DNA of 64,000 nucleotides from NCBI GenBank assembly GCA_032622095.1, contig CP136064.1, positions 135,169,129 to 135,233,128 on the forward strand. The letters are read 5' to 3'. The notes beneath the pieces are model-generated. The model made no database searches, was not told the origin of the DNA, and saw nothing but the letters and a program-made list of their open reading frames with translations. Of the stretch, positions 1 through 10,974 are shown piece after piece; positions within the stretch are counted from its first letter, which is position 1, and each line of letters opens with the position of its first letter. Source of the DNA: Siphonodentalium dalli. Its lineage: Eukaryota > Mollusca > Scaphopoda > Gadilida > Siphonodentaliidae. A program made the position numbers and the translations under genes.

Positions 1-107
1 CCCCATCCTCGCTGATTTCACAAGTCAGATTCATTTGGTCGAAAACAACGGTCGCGCAATTTCGGATTGTCTAAACCGACATGCGAACGGTTTATTTATA
101 TCAGTAG

Positions 108-435
108 CGTGTCTACTTTCAGAGTTTACCTGTGTCCAGTTGAAATTTTATTGGAAAAAAGTTTTTTTTGACTGTTTTAAGAAGTTAAAGAGCGTTTGCT
201 TATTATACAAATATTAATCATCATAACAAACCTTCTGGTGGATGTGCGAGTTGAAATTAACAAACATATCAAATATGGCGGTCTACTTTCAGAGTCTACT
301 TGTTTCCAGTCTGACATTTTAGTGGAAACAAATTGTTTGGACGGTTTAAAAAATTTAAAGAGCGTTTTCTGATTATACAGATATTAACTAACACGATTAG
401 CTTTTTCATGAATTGTGCGAGTTGAAATTATGCAC
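108..435. repeat. Two-copy local tandem duplication (~175 bp)
   Basis: The stretch from the first 'tctactttcagagt' (about 108) to about 265 is repeated with divergence at about 283-435. Shared landmarks are the 'ctactttcagagt' start, a 'ttaaagagcgttt' block, and the 'tgtgcgagttgaaatta' end. The short ORF over the first copy is not conserved in the second, so I do not call it a gene. From 436 to 866 I see AT-rich sequence with no recognisable gene. Confidence 0.6.
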
Positions 436-866
436 ATATGTCAAGTATAACTCTGAAATGTATTTTTGAGAATGGTGTCGTCAGATAAGTCTCCGCGGGT
501 AGTGTACTACAGTTGCGAACAAAACTAACGTTGGACCCTATATAGAGTTTGACAATTTACTCAAATGTTCACAGTGGTGGAATTTAATGACTATCATATA
601 CATGTATGCATGGCTCTTACATGTAATATATCGTAACTACATGTGATTTTACCAAATTAACTTGCAATGTAGTCAGGGCATCAGATACAATAGTTGATAA
701 AAATGTGGTTCACATCAATCATGTACATCACAATCACGTGCTTCAGTGATAAATTGATAATGTCCACTATTCTACAAATATAATGTTTATCATGACTATA
801 GTTTCAGGATGTCGTTGTAAAATTGATTGATGTTGTTTTTTCATCAATTGACAAAATTAACTTTTA

Positions 867-2008
867 GGAAATGGGAATATTTTTTTTATTTCGTGGCCAC
901 GAAAATACTACGAAATAACTAATTCGTGGCCACGAAATAACTAATTGTGATATACGATCGTCAGTCCCATTGTTGCAATGGAAGCGGATAGAGATGACCT
1001 GGTTGTAGTTGTCCACCATCTTGGCATGAGCCACGGCGATTTGAGATAAAGGGTGTTGTAGGGTGGCCCGTAAAACAAATTAAGTAATCACCCCTTTCAC
1101 CAGCCCGATCCAAAGTTGCCGCCGTCCTGGGGTAGGGCACCCACGACAGTCAGTATATCTTGGGGCCACCCTACAGCACCAATTATACCACATTAAACGG
1201 TTAAGTGGCCGAGAAATTGCATTTATAGGTGCCACATTTGAACCCATCTGGGGCGGCCATTTTGGAGCAGGATGGTGAAAGCGGGTGAATATTTAGTTTG
1301 TCTCATCAGGGGTCACCCTACAACACACTATATATTTTCAACCTAAAATGGGGGGGGGGGGGGCAATTGCATGGTACCATATATGGACCCCTCTGATCAG
1401 TTACCATTTTCGCTTGAATGGGCTGAAGGTGTGAAAAATTAGCTTGTTTTGCGAGCCACCGTACACCACCCTTTATTTTATCTATATCGGTCAAGTGACC
1501 AAGAAATAATGTGTATCCTATTTGACCCCTTCTGAGCGGCGACCATTTTGGATCGGGTATGGTTGAAAGGTGTGAATATTTATAAGTTTGTTTTTGGGCC
1601 CACCCTTCAAAACCCTTATATGACTTAAATCGGCCAGTGTGCTGAGTGAAATGTCATTCCCATTCGATGCATTGTGGTAAAAATAAAGGAATATTCAGTT
1701 TGTCTTGGAGCCACCTGACCCGTGTTTCCCCATTCTATCTGGGCTAGTTTATATCGGACGTCCATATCCCCATAGGGCCCGGGTCCCACGCCATAAGGGG
1801 TTTATAGTAGCTTCTCTGCGATCGTACACATTGTTTCTAAAACATCATCAAGTGTAACCATACCGGAAAGGTATCTGGATATATGCAAAGGTCAATCAGT
1901 TATAATTCGCCACGAATTATCATTTCGTTGCCACGAATTAGTAATTTCGTGGCCACGAATTAGTAATTTCGTGGCCACGAAATAAAAAAAAAACATTTTC
2001 CCATGTCC
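867..2008. mobile_element. TA-flanked inverted-repeat element with palindromic TTTCGTGGCCACGAAA subrepeats
   Basis: Both ends carry inverted copies of GGAAATGGG / CCCATGTCC followed by an A/T run and one or more copies of the 16-bp palindrome TTTCGTGGCCACGAAA (left about 889-945, right about 1940-1983). The bases just outside are TA on both sides, compatible with a TA target duplication. The interior (about 1020-1700) contains three diverged copies of a ~180-bp unit with shared words 'ccaccctacaacacc', 'cggtcaagtg' and 'ggcggccatttt', and a G14 run near 1349. There is no coding capacity, so this is a non-autonomous element. Confidence 0.6.
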
Positions 2009-3849
2009 TAAACCAGCCACCGTAGCTTATGGGTCATTCTGCTTTAGTATTAAATTTGGAGAAACCCGACCATGCAGCATCAATGTAAAAATTACAAAAA
2101 CTCATCTATGCCAATCATATGTTTAGCCATACATGTGGATAGGGTGGTATTGTTTAAAAATGTTAAACAATGTTATCATGTCCATAAAACTCCATATGTA
2201 TTGCTAAATATTGCTGGGCATATATAGATGGTTGTTCTATAATTCCTGGTCGGGTTTATCAAAATTGGGAGTTTAAAATATGTTCATCTGATGATAAAGA
2301 AAACACTTTCTCCGTCCACTCGATACATCCCCCGGGATACATGTTTCACATACTAAATTAACACCTTAGTCAACATAACAAAAAATCACTCCCTCAAATC
2401 CTTTGCCACAAGAATAAAAATAAATTGTCAGTATAAATAGGCAAGACATCTCTGGACACTTTCCAAGAGATAATTTATTTATAAGAAGATATATATATAT
2501 GTGCATTATGTGCTTGGTCTTATATATAGTACAACACAGTAAGATGCAAGTGACACAGCGCGGGGACAATACTGTGCCGAAGAACATAGTTGAGGGGACC
2601 CTTCCATCATCCTTCATAATGTATCATGACTCCACCTGTTGTGAACAAACCATCGACTTAGGCTTAATGGATCGTTCTCCCCCAATACTACAATTGGCTT
2701 TGAACCGATCAACACTCTGGGCCGTGGTATTTTCCCGTAAATTAGATAGTGTCTATAGACGGATGGTATTGGTTATGTTCAAGTGGTGACACAGATATGA
2801 AACTGTACATGTTAGTGCCCCATGGGCCATTTATCATTATAAGATCGAGAAACTTAGTCTAGGAAATTCACTGGAAATTGCAATTGTAACTGATAGGGTC
2901 GTAATTCAACGTTTGCTTTCCGATGCAGTAAATACCCAAATGTGAAATTTGAGATATACCAGGCCGTCAAAGTGAACCATATGTCTTACTTAGGGTTAGC
3001 AACGGTTGCTAATCAAATGCCACAATGGTGTACTAATCATTCATTGGTATTGCCTTAATTTAGTCAGTGTCTAATCACACGGTGCTGGCTTTGTTCAAAG
3101 TTGGGCACATGTATGTCAAAAACTATGCAGGCATGCTCTGCATATAGGCTACTGATCATTATAAGATCGGGAGACTTTGCCACCGGTCCCGATAGCTCCT
3201 TAGTAACGGTTACTAAGCACCTACTCGGAATTTCAGGAAAATGCAACTATGGTTGATATCTATTTTACTCATTAAGCTCTAGTTTAGCTGAAATTCGAAT
3301 TTACTTGATTTTACAGCTTAACACGAAGCGTGGAGATTAACTGTGTTCAGAATATTGATGGTGAATGTTGGGTTTCAGTCGCTGTACTGAAGTTGGCCAA
3401 ATATAACTGGCGTGGGAAGTGTGAAAGCAAAGCCTATACCGCTATAGTAAAGATCTCAGCTGAGCCGAAATGTCCATTTATCAGTAGCACAAATCCTGCG
3501 AAAACACAGATTATCTCAGTGCATGTGGGATTTACTCCGATGACAACGATTGAGTTAACGAACAACTACTATCTATACCTGTGTATGTGTGACACTACAT
3601 CCCGTTATGATCAACGATGTGGTTTTAAAAACTAGTCAGTGGACAACAAGACAGACAAGTATCAAATAAAACAATAATATAATATGTCATCACATCGTGA
3701 ACAGTCTTGTTGTGAATATTTTCGTTTGATTCAACAGGCTGCATATTATCGAAATTACAAAACCATTCGACACTTACTTTTGCCAATTACTGTATCTTGA
3801 TGCATAACTATATCATATATTGCATCTATTAAATCACGGATAATTACAG
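2009..3849. other. Intergenic stretch without recognisable gene
   Basis: Short ORFs near 2.5-2.8 kb and 3.33-3.64 kb show no motif or composition that supports coding, and the second opens with GTG. I see no repeat structure that stands out. Confidence 0.5.
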
Positions 3850-3919
3850 TGGGTCAAACACACTAGTGTTAGTCTACATATATAGTTGCGCACTATTGCC
3901 AATAAGTGATATTACAATC

Positions 3920-4260
3920 AACGTTTGAGCATAACACGAAATTCTCCATAGGGTTAAGTGTTAACTTTTGATCGCAACTGTACCCAGCAAGAATCATCTG
4001 ATCACATCCATTCTTTTTAAAACTACGTCTGTGTTTCATACTTAGTATTTTTTAGGAATATCAGTACGCGCGTATCATAATACGCAAAATGACGCCATTT
4101 ACAATCTCCATAGGGCTCAGTGTTAAAATTTGATCACAACTGTAGCCAACAAGAATGAACCGATCACATCAAAATTTTCAAAAATACATTTAACGGTCAT
4201 ATCTAGTAGTTTGGAGAAGTTTCAAATCGCACCGATCACCATTCGCCAAATGTCACCATC
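3920..4260. repeat. Two-copy ~165-bp tandem duplication
   Basis: A block with 'ctccataggg', 'agtgttaa', 'tttgatc', 'caactgta', 'caagaat' and 'gatcacatc' occurs at about 3941-4030 and again at about 4106-4200, with about 75 % similarity by eye. No coding frame spans it. Confidence 0.5.
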
Positions 4261-4518
4261 TATCGTTTTCTGTAAATACGAAACGCTCTCTAAATTATGT
4301 TGACCCCGATTTAGGCCGTCCCGCCAAAATTCAAGAATGGAAACAAGTGAATCCTGAAAATACACCTACTAGGCATTCATAATCCGTTTTCAGATCGCTT
4401 TTAACAAGCCAAAAATGCAAAATGACATAAGGAATCCGACTACTAGATCAAATTAGGACACTGTGCCACCACACTAGATGCAAAATCTGGAACTGAAAAC
4501 TCGATTAATAGATATTGT

Positions 4519-4529
4519 TCTTCTTGTCA
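4519..4529. repeat. 11-bp target site duplication, left copy
   Basis: TCTTCTTGTCA directly abuts the left end of the fold-back element. The identical 11-mer abuts the right end at 8669-8679. Confidence 0.85.
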
Positions 4530-7500
4530 GCAGCGTGAATTTCGTTACTTATTCCTTATTCAAAAAAATTGGGGAAATGTGGCAAATGACTATGGCAACG
4601 TCTTAAGTAGGGCGAGACAAAATTTCCTGTGAATTTTTTTTTTAAAGTTCAAAAATGCACGAAATTAGGCAAAGTCCAAAAATGAACGGAAATTGGCCGA
4701 AACAAGTGTGGGGTCATAAATGGCCAACTCGGCCAAACAATTTGGGCCGAAAAAAAATTGGGTCGAGTCCGAAAAAGTGGGTCGAATCCCAGTTTTCGCT
4801 CTGCTCGGTCGGGAAAATTTAGGAAAATGTGGCAAATTGTCACATATTAAAAAATGGCCACCTGGCCCGAACTTCTTGGGCCGAAAAGTTTTTGGGTCGA
4901 GCCCCCAAAAGTGGGTCAAATAGAAATTTCCGCTCTGCTCGGTCAGGACAATTTGGGAAAATGTGGCAAATGACTATGGCAACGTCTTAGGTAGGGCGAG
5001 ACAAAATTTCCTGTGAAAAAGTTTTTTGAAAAAGAGTTCAAAAATGCACGAAATTAGGCAAAGTCCGAAAATGAACGGAAATTGGCCGAAACAAGTGCGG
5101 GGTCATAAATGGCCAGCTCGGCCAAAATTTTTGGGCCGAAAAACATTTGGGTCGAGTCCCAAAAAGTGGGTCGAATCCCAGTTTTCGCTCTGCTCGGTCG
5201 GGAAAATTTAGGAAAATGTGGCAAACTGTCACATATTAAAAAATGGCCACCTGGCCCGAACTTCTTGGGCCGAAAAGTTTTTGGGTCGAGCCCCAAAAGT
5301 GGATCAAATAGAAATTTCCGCTCTGCTCGGTCAGGACAATTTGGGAAAATGTGGCAAATGACTATGGCAACGTCTTAGGTAGGGCGAGACAAAATTTGCT
5401 GTGAAAAAAAGTTCAAAAATGCACGAAATTAGGCAAAGTCCGAAAATGAACGGAAATTGGCCGAAACAAGTGCGGGGTCATAAATGGCCACCTCGGCCAA
5501 AAATTTTGGGCAGAAAAAAAATTTGGGTCGAGTCCGAAAAAACGGGTCGAATCCCAGTTGTTTTCGCTCTGCTCGGTCGGGAAAATTTAGGAAAATGTGG
5601 CAAACTGTCACATATTAAAAAATGGCCACCTGGCCCGATCTTTTTGGGCCAAAAAGTTTTTGGGTCGAGCCCCCAAACGTGGGTCAAATAGAAATTCCCG
5701 CTCTGCTCGGTCGGGAAAATTTGGGAAAATGTGGCAAATGACCATGGCAACGTTTTAAGTAGGGGGAGAGAAAATTTCCTGTGAACATTTTTTTTTGGGA
5801 AAAAGTTCAAAAATGCACGAAAATAGGCCGAAAATGAACGGAATTTGGTTGAAAAATGTTTGGGTTAAATCCGAAAAAGTGGGCTGATTGGCTGAATATG
5901 GGATATGGATCATTTTCGAGAACACTGATGATTTCGGCCTATTTGACGGAATGGTGGGTGGGTGGCTTGTCGTCTCAAATATCCCCTAGATAAATGTCGC
6001 TTTCGACCGATTTGACGGCATGGGTTGGTGGCCCCAAATAACAAATAGAAACACCCCGACCCCACCCATCACCCGAGGGGGTGCCACCCGAGGGGTGAAC
6101 ATGGGTACGGAGCAATTTTGAGAATGGTAAGGATTTCGGCCGTTTGACGGCATGGGTGGGTAACCCGTCCCAAATACCACATAGAAACACCTGAACGCCG
6201 TGTTTGACAAGCCAGTCCAAGAACATATCCAGGATAGGCCGGGGCACGGTGCAGACCTTGTCCCAGATGATGACGTGTGGGGTGAACTTCTGCCCCATGC
6301 GGTCGGGCGTCCAGTCATTCTGACCACTCCATCGGAAGAAGCTGTGGTAAGTCTGGGCTTCGACCCCTTGGGCCCACATTTTCTTGGCGAGGCGGTGGGT
6401 TGGGCTAAACACGAGGGGGTCTCTTGCCTTGAAGAGCTCGATTGCTCTTGTGGTCTTGAAACTGCCCCCACCACCATTAAGGTAGCTGAGCCGGTGGCGA
6501 GACCGTGGGTCATTGTAGCACGGTGCAGTTGTGGGTTGGTGCTCCTTTGCTTGGCTCCTGTATTCGGGGTTGGGGAAGTAGGCTCCTCCTGTGGCATGTA
6601 TGCCTTGACACCGTCGATCTTGTGCAGTGCAGTTTTCTGGTCTTCTGGCAACCAGACTTCGATTTGTTTCTCAAAGCTTATGATAGCCTCTCGGACCTTG
6701 AGGGTTTTTATGATACCTGACTCAACCAGGAAGGCGAGCAGGAGTGTGGGGGCGAAATGCTTTACGAACCAGGCGGGGGTGACGGGGTGGATTTCGTCTT
6801 GAAACTTCCATTCCTGGATCTCGGCGAACCCGGTGCCGATATCTTGGGGGAGGGGGTCGTTGATTGCGACCCGCGTAATGTGGTGGGCGCGATGCCCGAA
6901 TCTTTCAAAAATATGGCTTGGCGCCTCATCGTGGCCTTGGAAGCTGGCCGGGTAGCAGGCTGGCCACCCACCCATATCGGTCGAAATCCCTACCGTTCTC
7001 GAAAATGGTCCATACCCCATTTTCACCCCCGGGGGTGATGGGGGTCGGGTGTTTCTAGGTAGTATTTGGGGCGGGCCATCCCACACATGCCGTCAAATCG
7101 AAAATTTCACAGGAATTGTTGTCTCACCCTACTTAAGACGTTGCCATAGTCATTTGCCACATTTTCCCAAATTTTCCCGACCGAGCAGACTGGGAATTTC
7201 TAATTGACCCACTTTTGGGGGCTCGACCCAAAAACTTTTTGGCCCAAAAAGTTCGGGCCAGGTGGCCATTTTTTAATATGTGACAGTTTGCCACATTTTC
7301 CGAAATTTTCCAGACCGAGCAGAGCGAAAACTGGGATTCGACACACTTTTTCGGCCTCGACCCAATTTTTTTCGGCCCAAAATTTTTGGACGAGGGTGGC
7401 CATTTATTACTCCGCACTTGTTTCGGCCAATTTCTGTTCATTTTCGGACTTTGCCTAATTTCGTGCATTTTTGAACTTTTTTTCACAGGAAATTTTGTCT

Positions 7501-8668
7501 CGCACAACTTAAGACGTTGCCATAGTCATTTGCCACATTTTCCTAAATTTTCCCGACCGAGCAGAGCGAAAACTGGGATTCGACCCACTTTTTGGGACTC
7601 GACCCAAATTTTTTTCGGCCCAAAATTTTTGGCCGAGGTGGCCATTTATGACCCCGCACTTGTTTCTGCCAATTTCTGTTCATTTTCGGACTTTGCCTAA
7701 TTTCGTGCATTTTTTTACTTTTTTCCAAAATAAATTCCACAGGAAATTTTGTCTCGCCCTACTTAAGGCGTTGCCATGGTCATTTGCCACATTTTCCCAT
7801 ATTTTCCTGACCGAGCAGAGCGGGAATTTCTATTTGACCCACTTTTGGGGGCTCGACCCAAAAACTTTTCGGCCCAAAAAGTTCGGGCCAGGTGGCCATT
7901 TCTTAATATGTGACAGTTTGCCACATTTTCCTAAATTTTCCCGACCGAGCAGAGCGAAAACTGGGATTCGACCCACTTTTTGGGACTCGACCCAAATTTT
8001 TTTCGGCCCAAAATTTTTGGCCGAGCTGGCCATTTATGACCCCGCACTTGTTTCGGCCAATTTCCGTTCATTTTCGGACTTTGCCTAACTTCGTGCATTT
8101 TTGAATTTTTTTCCAAAAATATTTTCAAAGGAAATTTTGTCTCGCCCTACTTAAGACGTTGCCATAGTCATTTGACATATTTTCCCAAATTTTCCCGACC
8201 GAGCATAGCGGGAATTTCTATTTGACCCACTTTTGGGGGCTCGACCCAAAAACTTTTTGGCCCAAAAAGTTCGGGCCAGGTGGCCATTTTTTAATATGTG
8301 ACAGTTTGCCACATTTTGCTAAATTTTCCCGACCCAAATTTGTTTCGGCCCAAAATTTTTGGACGAGGGTGGCCATTTATTACTCCGCACTTGTTTCGGC
8401 CAATTTCTGTTCATTTTCGGACTTTGCCTAATTTCGTGCATTTTTGAACTTTTTTTCACAGGAAATTTTGTCTCTCAAAATTTTTGGTCGAGCTGATGAC
8501 CCGGCACTTGTTTCGGCCAATTTCCGTTCATTTTCGGACTTTTTTTCAAAAAACGTTTTCACAGGAAATTTTGTCTCGCCCTACTTAAGACGTTGCCATA
8601 GTCATTTGCCACATTTTCCCAATTTTTTTGAATAAGGAATAAGGAATAAGTAACGAAATTCACGCTGC
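4530..8668. mobile_element. Fold-back (long-TIR) DNA transposon, MULE/Pack-MULE-like, 4,139 bp
   Basis: The ends are inverted: GCAGCGTGAATTTCGTTAC at 4530 and its reverse complement ending at 8668. Both are flanked by the same 11-bp sequence. Each arm is a tandem array of a ~384-bp unit built from two related ~190-bp halves. Landmarks of the unit are 'tatggcaacgtctta' (about 4591, 4975, 5363, 5743 on the left), 'tgggccgaaaa' and 'gctctgctcggtcggg'. The right arm carries the same units in reverse (about 7130-8640). Inside the arrays a GC-richer, roughly 100-bp unit containing 'tttgacggcatg' is also inverted (5935-6190 versus 6960-7100), leaving a loop of about 770 bp. TSDs of 9-11 bp with long TIRs are typical of MULE elements, but no transposase is present. 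All ORFs in the arms are translations of repeats. Confidence 0.85.
6185..6970 (-). pseudogene. Captured, frameshifted superfamily-1-type helicase fragment
   Basis: The loop of the fold-back element reads on the minus strand as two protein-like pieces in different frames. The upstream piece (about 6970-6500) contains an F/W-rich segment with 'HFAPTLLLAFLVESGI'. The downstream piece (about 6490-6185) shows, in order, a glycine-rich Walker-A-like 'GGGGSFKTT' (the lysine is there but the preceding GK context is altered), 'VFSPTHRLAKKM' (motif Ia-like), 'VIIWDKVCTV' (motif II-like, with K where an acidic residue is expected) and 'VQVFLCG' (motif III-like). It then stops at the inverted-repeat arm. 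The motif order fits an ATP-dependent SF1 helicase. The frame switch near 6480-6560, the altered motif residues and the truncation at both sides say it is dead. It is visibly richer in G+C than the surroundings, which suggests a different origin. Family assignment is by motif order only. Confidence 0.55.
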
Positions 8669-8679
8669 TCTTCTTGTCA
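8669..8679. repeat. 11-bp target site duplication, right copy
   Basis: TCTTCTTGTCA, identical to 4519-4529, directly after the right terminus of the fold-back element. Confidence 0.85.
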
Positions 8680-8689
8680 TAAAAGCGCG

Positions 8690-8696
8690 TATATAG
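8690..8696 (+). promoter_or_regulatory. TATA box of the packaging-ATPase gene
   Basis: TATATAG starting at 8690 lies 54 bp before the ATG at 8744, a normal distance for a TATA box with a short leader. It begins only 11 bp after the target duplication of the neighbouring fold-back element, so the insertion sits in the immediate upstream promoter. Confidence 0.5.
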
Positions 8697-8743
8697 GCTC
8701 TCTTTTTACTGGAAAAGACTCGGTGCCCTCCGGTCTGTCAAGG

Positions 8744-9592
8744 ATGAAGCATCAGTGTGAAACATGTTCAAGTGAATATGTATGGCCAGACAGTTTAAAA
8801 CGACATATAAAGTTCAAACATTCTCAACAACAACAACAACACCACCTACAACAACACCACCACCACCAACAACAACAACAACCTTATAGAGAACGCAGTG
8901 GTGGCGCGCTGCAGGATGACTTCAAGTTCAGGCATCCATTTACCGCGTGGATTTCGGGACCCACTTCTTGCGGCAAAACACACTTGCTTAAGAGTATACT
9001 TCAAAATTGTTCAGCGAGTATACAGCCTTTACCCGGGAAAATAATTTGGTTCTATAAGTACTGGCAGCCATTATACGATGAAATCAAGGACACAGTCGCG
9101 CCATCTGTCCAGTTTATACAAGGTCTTCCGACTAATTTGGACACCCTCATTCATTCTGGAAAAAAATGTCTGATTGTACTTGATGACCTTATGTCTACGG
9201 CGTCCAATGATTCGCGGGTTACTGAATTATTCACCGAAGGCAGTCACCATTTGGGTATATCAGTGTTTGCGATTAACCAATCTCTGTACTATAACAAGGA
9301 CCCCACCCAACGGAGAAATTGCCACTACTTGATTCTATTCAACAAACCCATAGATAAAATGCAGGTAATGACTCTAGCTCGTCAAATGTATCCAGAGAAA
9401 ACACAACACTTTACGTGCCATTTCAATAAAGCTACCAATCAACCATTTGGTTGTCTCGTAGTTGACTTAAAAACGAATACCCCAGAAAGTTTGCGACTGC
9501 GCAGTAATATATTGACAAAGGCGAGTATAAAAGAAGAAAGCATATTAGCCTACCAAATAACAGTACTGTTGATGAACCCGTCGAGGTGCTAA
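8744..9592 (+). CDS. C2H2 zinc finger + A32-like (FtsK/HerA) packaging ATPase, virus/Polinton-like
   Basis: The protein has 282 residues from the first ATG. A frame also opens 21 bp upstream at a GTG, which I reject as a start. Residues 5-26 form a C2H2 finger (C5, C8, H21, H26). Residues 28-46 are a Gln/His tract encoded by CAA/CAC runs. The P-loop is G72-P-T-S-C-G-K78-T79, and Walker B ends in V-L-D147-D148 after a hydrophobic strand. A later 'FAINQSLY' segment fits a sensor position. This matches the genome-packaging ATPases of Polinton/Maverick-like elements and large DNA viruses (poxvirus A32 group), which pump DNA into capsids. No capsid, protease, polymerase or integrase gene is recognisable nearby, so this is an isolated cassette. 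After about 9535 another frame stays open and looks more protein-like than the annotated end, so a one-base frameshift near the C-terminus is possible. The body of the gene is otherwise intact. Confidence 0.75.
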   Translation: MKHQCETCSSEYVWPDSLKRHIKFKHSQQQQQHHLQQHHHHQQQQQPYRERSGGALQDDFKFRHPFTAWISGPTSCGKTHLLKSILQNCSASIQPLPGKIIWFYKYWQPLYDEIKDTVAPSVQFIQGLPTNLDTLIHSGKKCLIVLDDLMSTASNDSRVTELFTEGSHHLGISVFAINQSLYYNKDPTQRRNCHYLILFNKPIDKMQVMTLARQMYPEKTQHFTCHFNKATNQPFGCLVVDLKTNTPESLRLRSNILTKASIKEESILAYQITVLLMNPSRC

Positions 9593-9683
9593 CGCATCAA
9601 ACGAAAGATAACATCAGTGAAACGACATACCCTATAGGCTATTGTCAGAGCAGGAATACGACTCTGAAAGTGAAGACGGTAGC

Positions 9684-10040
9684 ATGCCAAGCTGTGACGA
9701 TTGTGGTGTCGTGTTTGAGACCCACCATGATGTACAAAGGCACATTAAAAATTGGTGTTCTGATAGGAAGAAAAGAGAAGCAAGTGAAGAAGCACCGGTG
9801 AATAATAAAAAACAGAAAACTGACACAAAGAAAATAGATTCATTTCCGGACCAGGACAGACAAATATTAACACTTCCGACTGAAAAAGAAAACGATTATT
9901 TCAAAGATGTGTGGTTACAGGCCCTAGATAACAATAAAGCAGAAATAGATGAATTAGTTGAACGTTATATGAAGAAAGGGCTGACGGAAGAAGAGGCTGA
10001 AGAAAAATCAAAAGTGAAGATACACGTGTCCCGATTGTGA
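9684..10040 (+). CDS. Zinc-finger, charged coiled-coil-like protein, partner of the packaging ATPase (start lost, C-terminus broken)
   Basis: From ATG 9684 the frame gives 118 residues. It opens with a C-x2-C-x12-H-x4-C finger ('CDDCGVVF...HIKNWC'), followed by a lysine-rich, nuclear-signal-like stretch and an acidic/basic helix ('DELVERYMKKGLTEEEAEEK'). The frame extends 14 codons upstream through an acidic S/E/D run to a TTG with no ATG, so the original start was probably lost. It lies 92 bp after the ATPase gene on the same strand, and both proteins carry a similar N-terminal finger, which suggests a functional pair. I recognise the pairing as common in virus-like cassettes of aquatic invertebrates but cannot name the function. 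Sequence beyond the stop still looks coding in other frames. Confidence 0.5.
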   Translation: MPSCDDCGVVFETHHDVQRHIKNWCSDRKKREASEEAPVNNKKQKTDTKKIDSFPDQDRQILTLPTEKENDYFKDVWLQALDNNKAEIDELVERYMKKGLTEEEAEEKSKVKIHVSRL

Positions 10041-10316
10041 GAGGCGTTGTTTAAACATATATAAAGGCCTACGCTGCATTTATACAAAATTTACTCGAAG
10101 TTAGTGGTGTGAAAACTCATATAAAAATCATGGATCGTGTGTATAAGATGCTTATAGATGATAGCTATGATAATACTCCCTGCCGTTCGGATTTCGTTGA
10201 GGACATATAAACCCCTCCTGGTGGAGTACATGAGAAATAAAAGTAAAGACAAAAACGATAAACATATGGACTCCTCTCAAGACTCTGAGCAAGATGACGA
10301 CGATGACAATGGATAA
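10041..10316 (+). pseudogene. Decayed 3' extension of the zinc-finger partner gene
   Basis: After the TGA at 10038-10040, protein-like composition continues in shifted frames. About 10068-10210 reads with hydrophobic/charged helix character ('MDRVYKMLIDD'), and about 10190-10315 ends in an Asp-rich tail ('DSEQDDDDDNG') before a TAA. Each shift changes the frame, which is expected of a gene that has collected small indels. The join points are inferred, and I do not give a repaired reading. Confidence 0.4.
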
Positions 10317-10324
10317 TTAACTGT

Positions 10325-10355
10325 AATAAACCTCTTATTTTTGGTGTCGAATAAA
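10325..10355 (+). terminator. Polyadenylation signals downstream of the virus-like cassette
   Basis: AATAAA occurs at 10325-10330 and 10350-10355, directly after the acidic tail, followed by GTTT repeats near 10372. This fits the 3' end of the cassette transcript. Confidence 0.4.
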
Positions 10356-10974
10356 GCAAATGTTGATACACTGTTTGTTTGTTTGTTTGAGTTGGGTTCA
10401 TTTCATTGTATTTGGACATAAATTGTGGGTAATAACATACCCCTATATCAATATTTGGGTGGATTAATAGAGAATCTCGGTGGAATCCCCCCCCCCGGTG
10501 CTGGATAAAATTGTGGTGCCATCGGGACATCGCAACCGGTATTCAGAATCGCCCGGGTATCGATAAAAGGGGGATATAGTTTGGTTACTTCAATATATCT
10601 CATTTATATTCTCTATAATATCTCCCCCTTTGTGATACTAGCCGCCCTGATAGAACTGTTTTGCTCCGAATATTTCGTATCACCTATATCGTTAGCTGTA
10701 CTATCCTTCAAACCCTGGCTTATGTTTTATAAGCCATCTTCCTCTCGTGGGTGACATTGGATCGCCATATACTTATTGCCGACAATATCCGCGATTCAAA
10801 AAATATATATATTATCTACCACTGTGTATAGTACACGCGGTCTGGTTTATCGTTAGCACGCTCGACGCTGACGAGTTATTATCGTGATTAATATATACCT
10901 CTGATAACATTCACCCAAGTACATATTTTCTTTCATTACGCCACCTGTGGTGTTTCTAGCTTCTGAGATTTTGA

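Noticed and set aside
3330-3635. 101-codon ORF on the plus strand
   Set aside because: Opens with GTG, has no motif, and shows no splice or promoter signal that would support it.
4649-5810. Many ORFs with 'FGPKK' / 'FPKFSRPSRAKTGI' words, also at 7133-8635
   Set aside because: Translations of the ~384-bp arm repeat of the fold-back element, overlapping on both strands, with no motif.
6200-6802. 200-codon plus-strand ORF in the fold-back loop
   Set aside because: It is the antisense shadow of the helicase fragment in GC-rich DNA. The motifs are on the minus strand.
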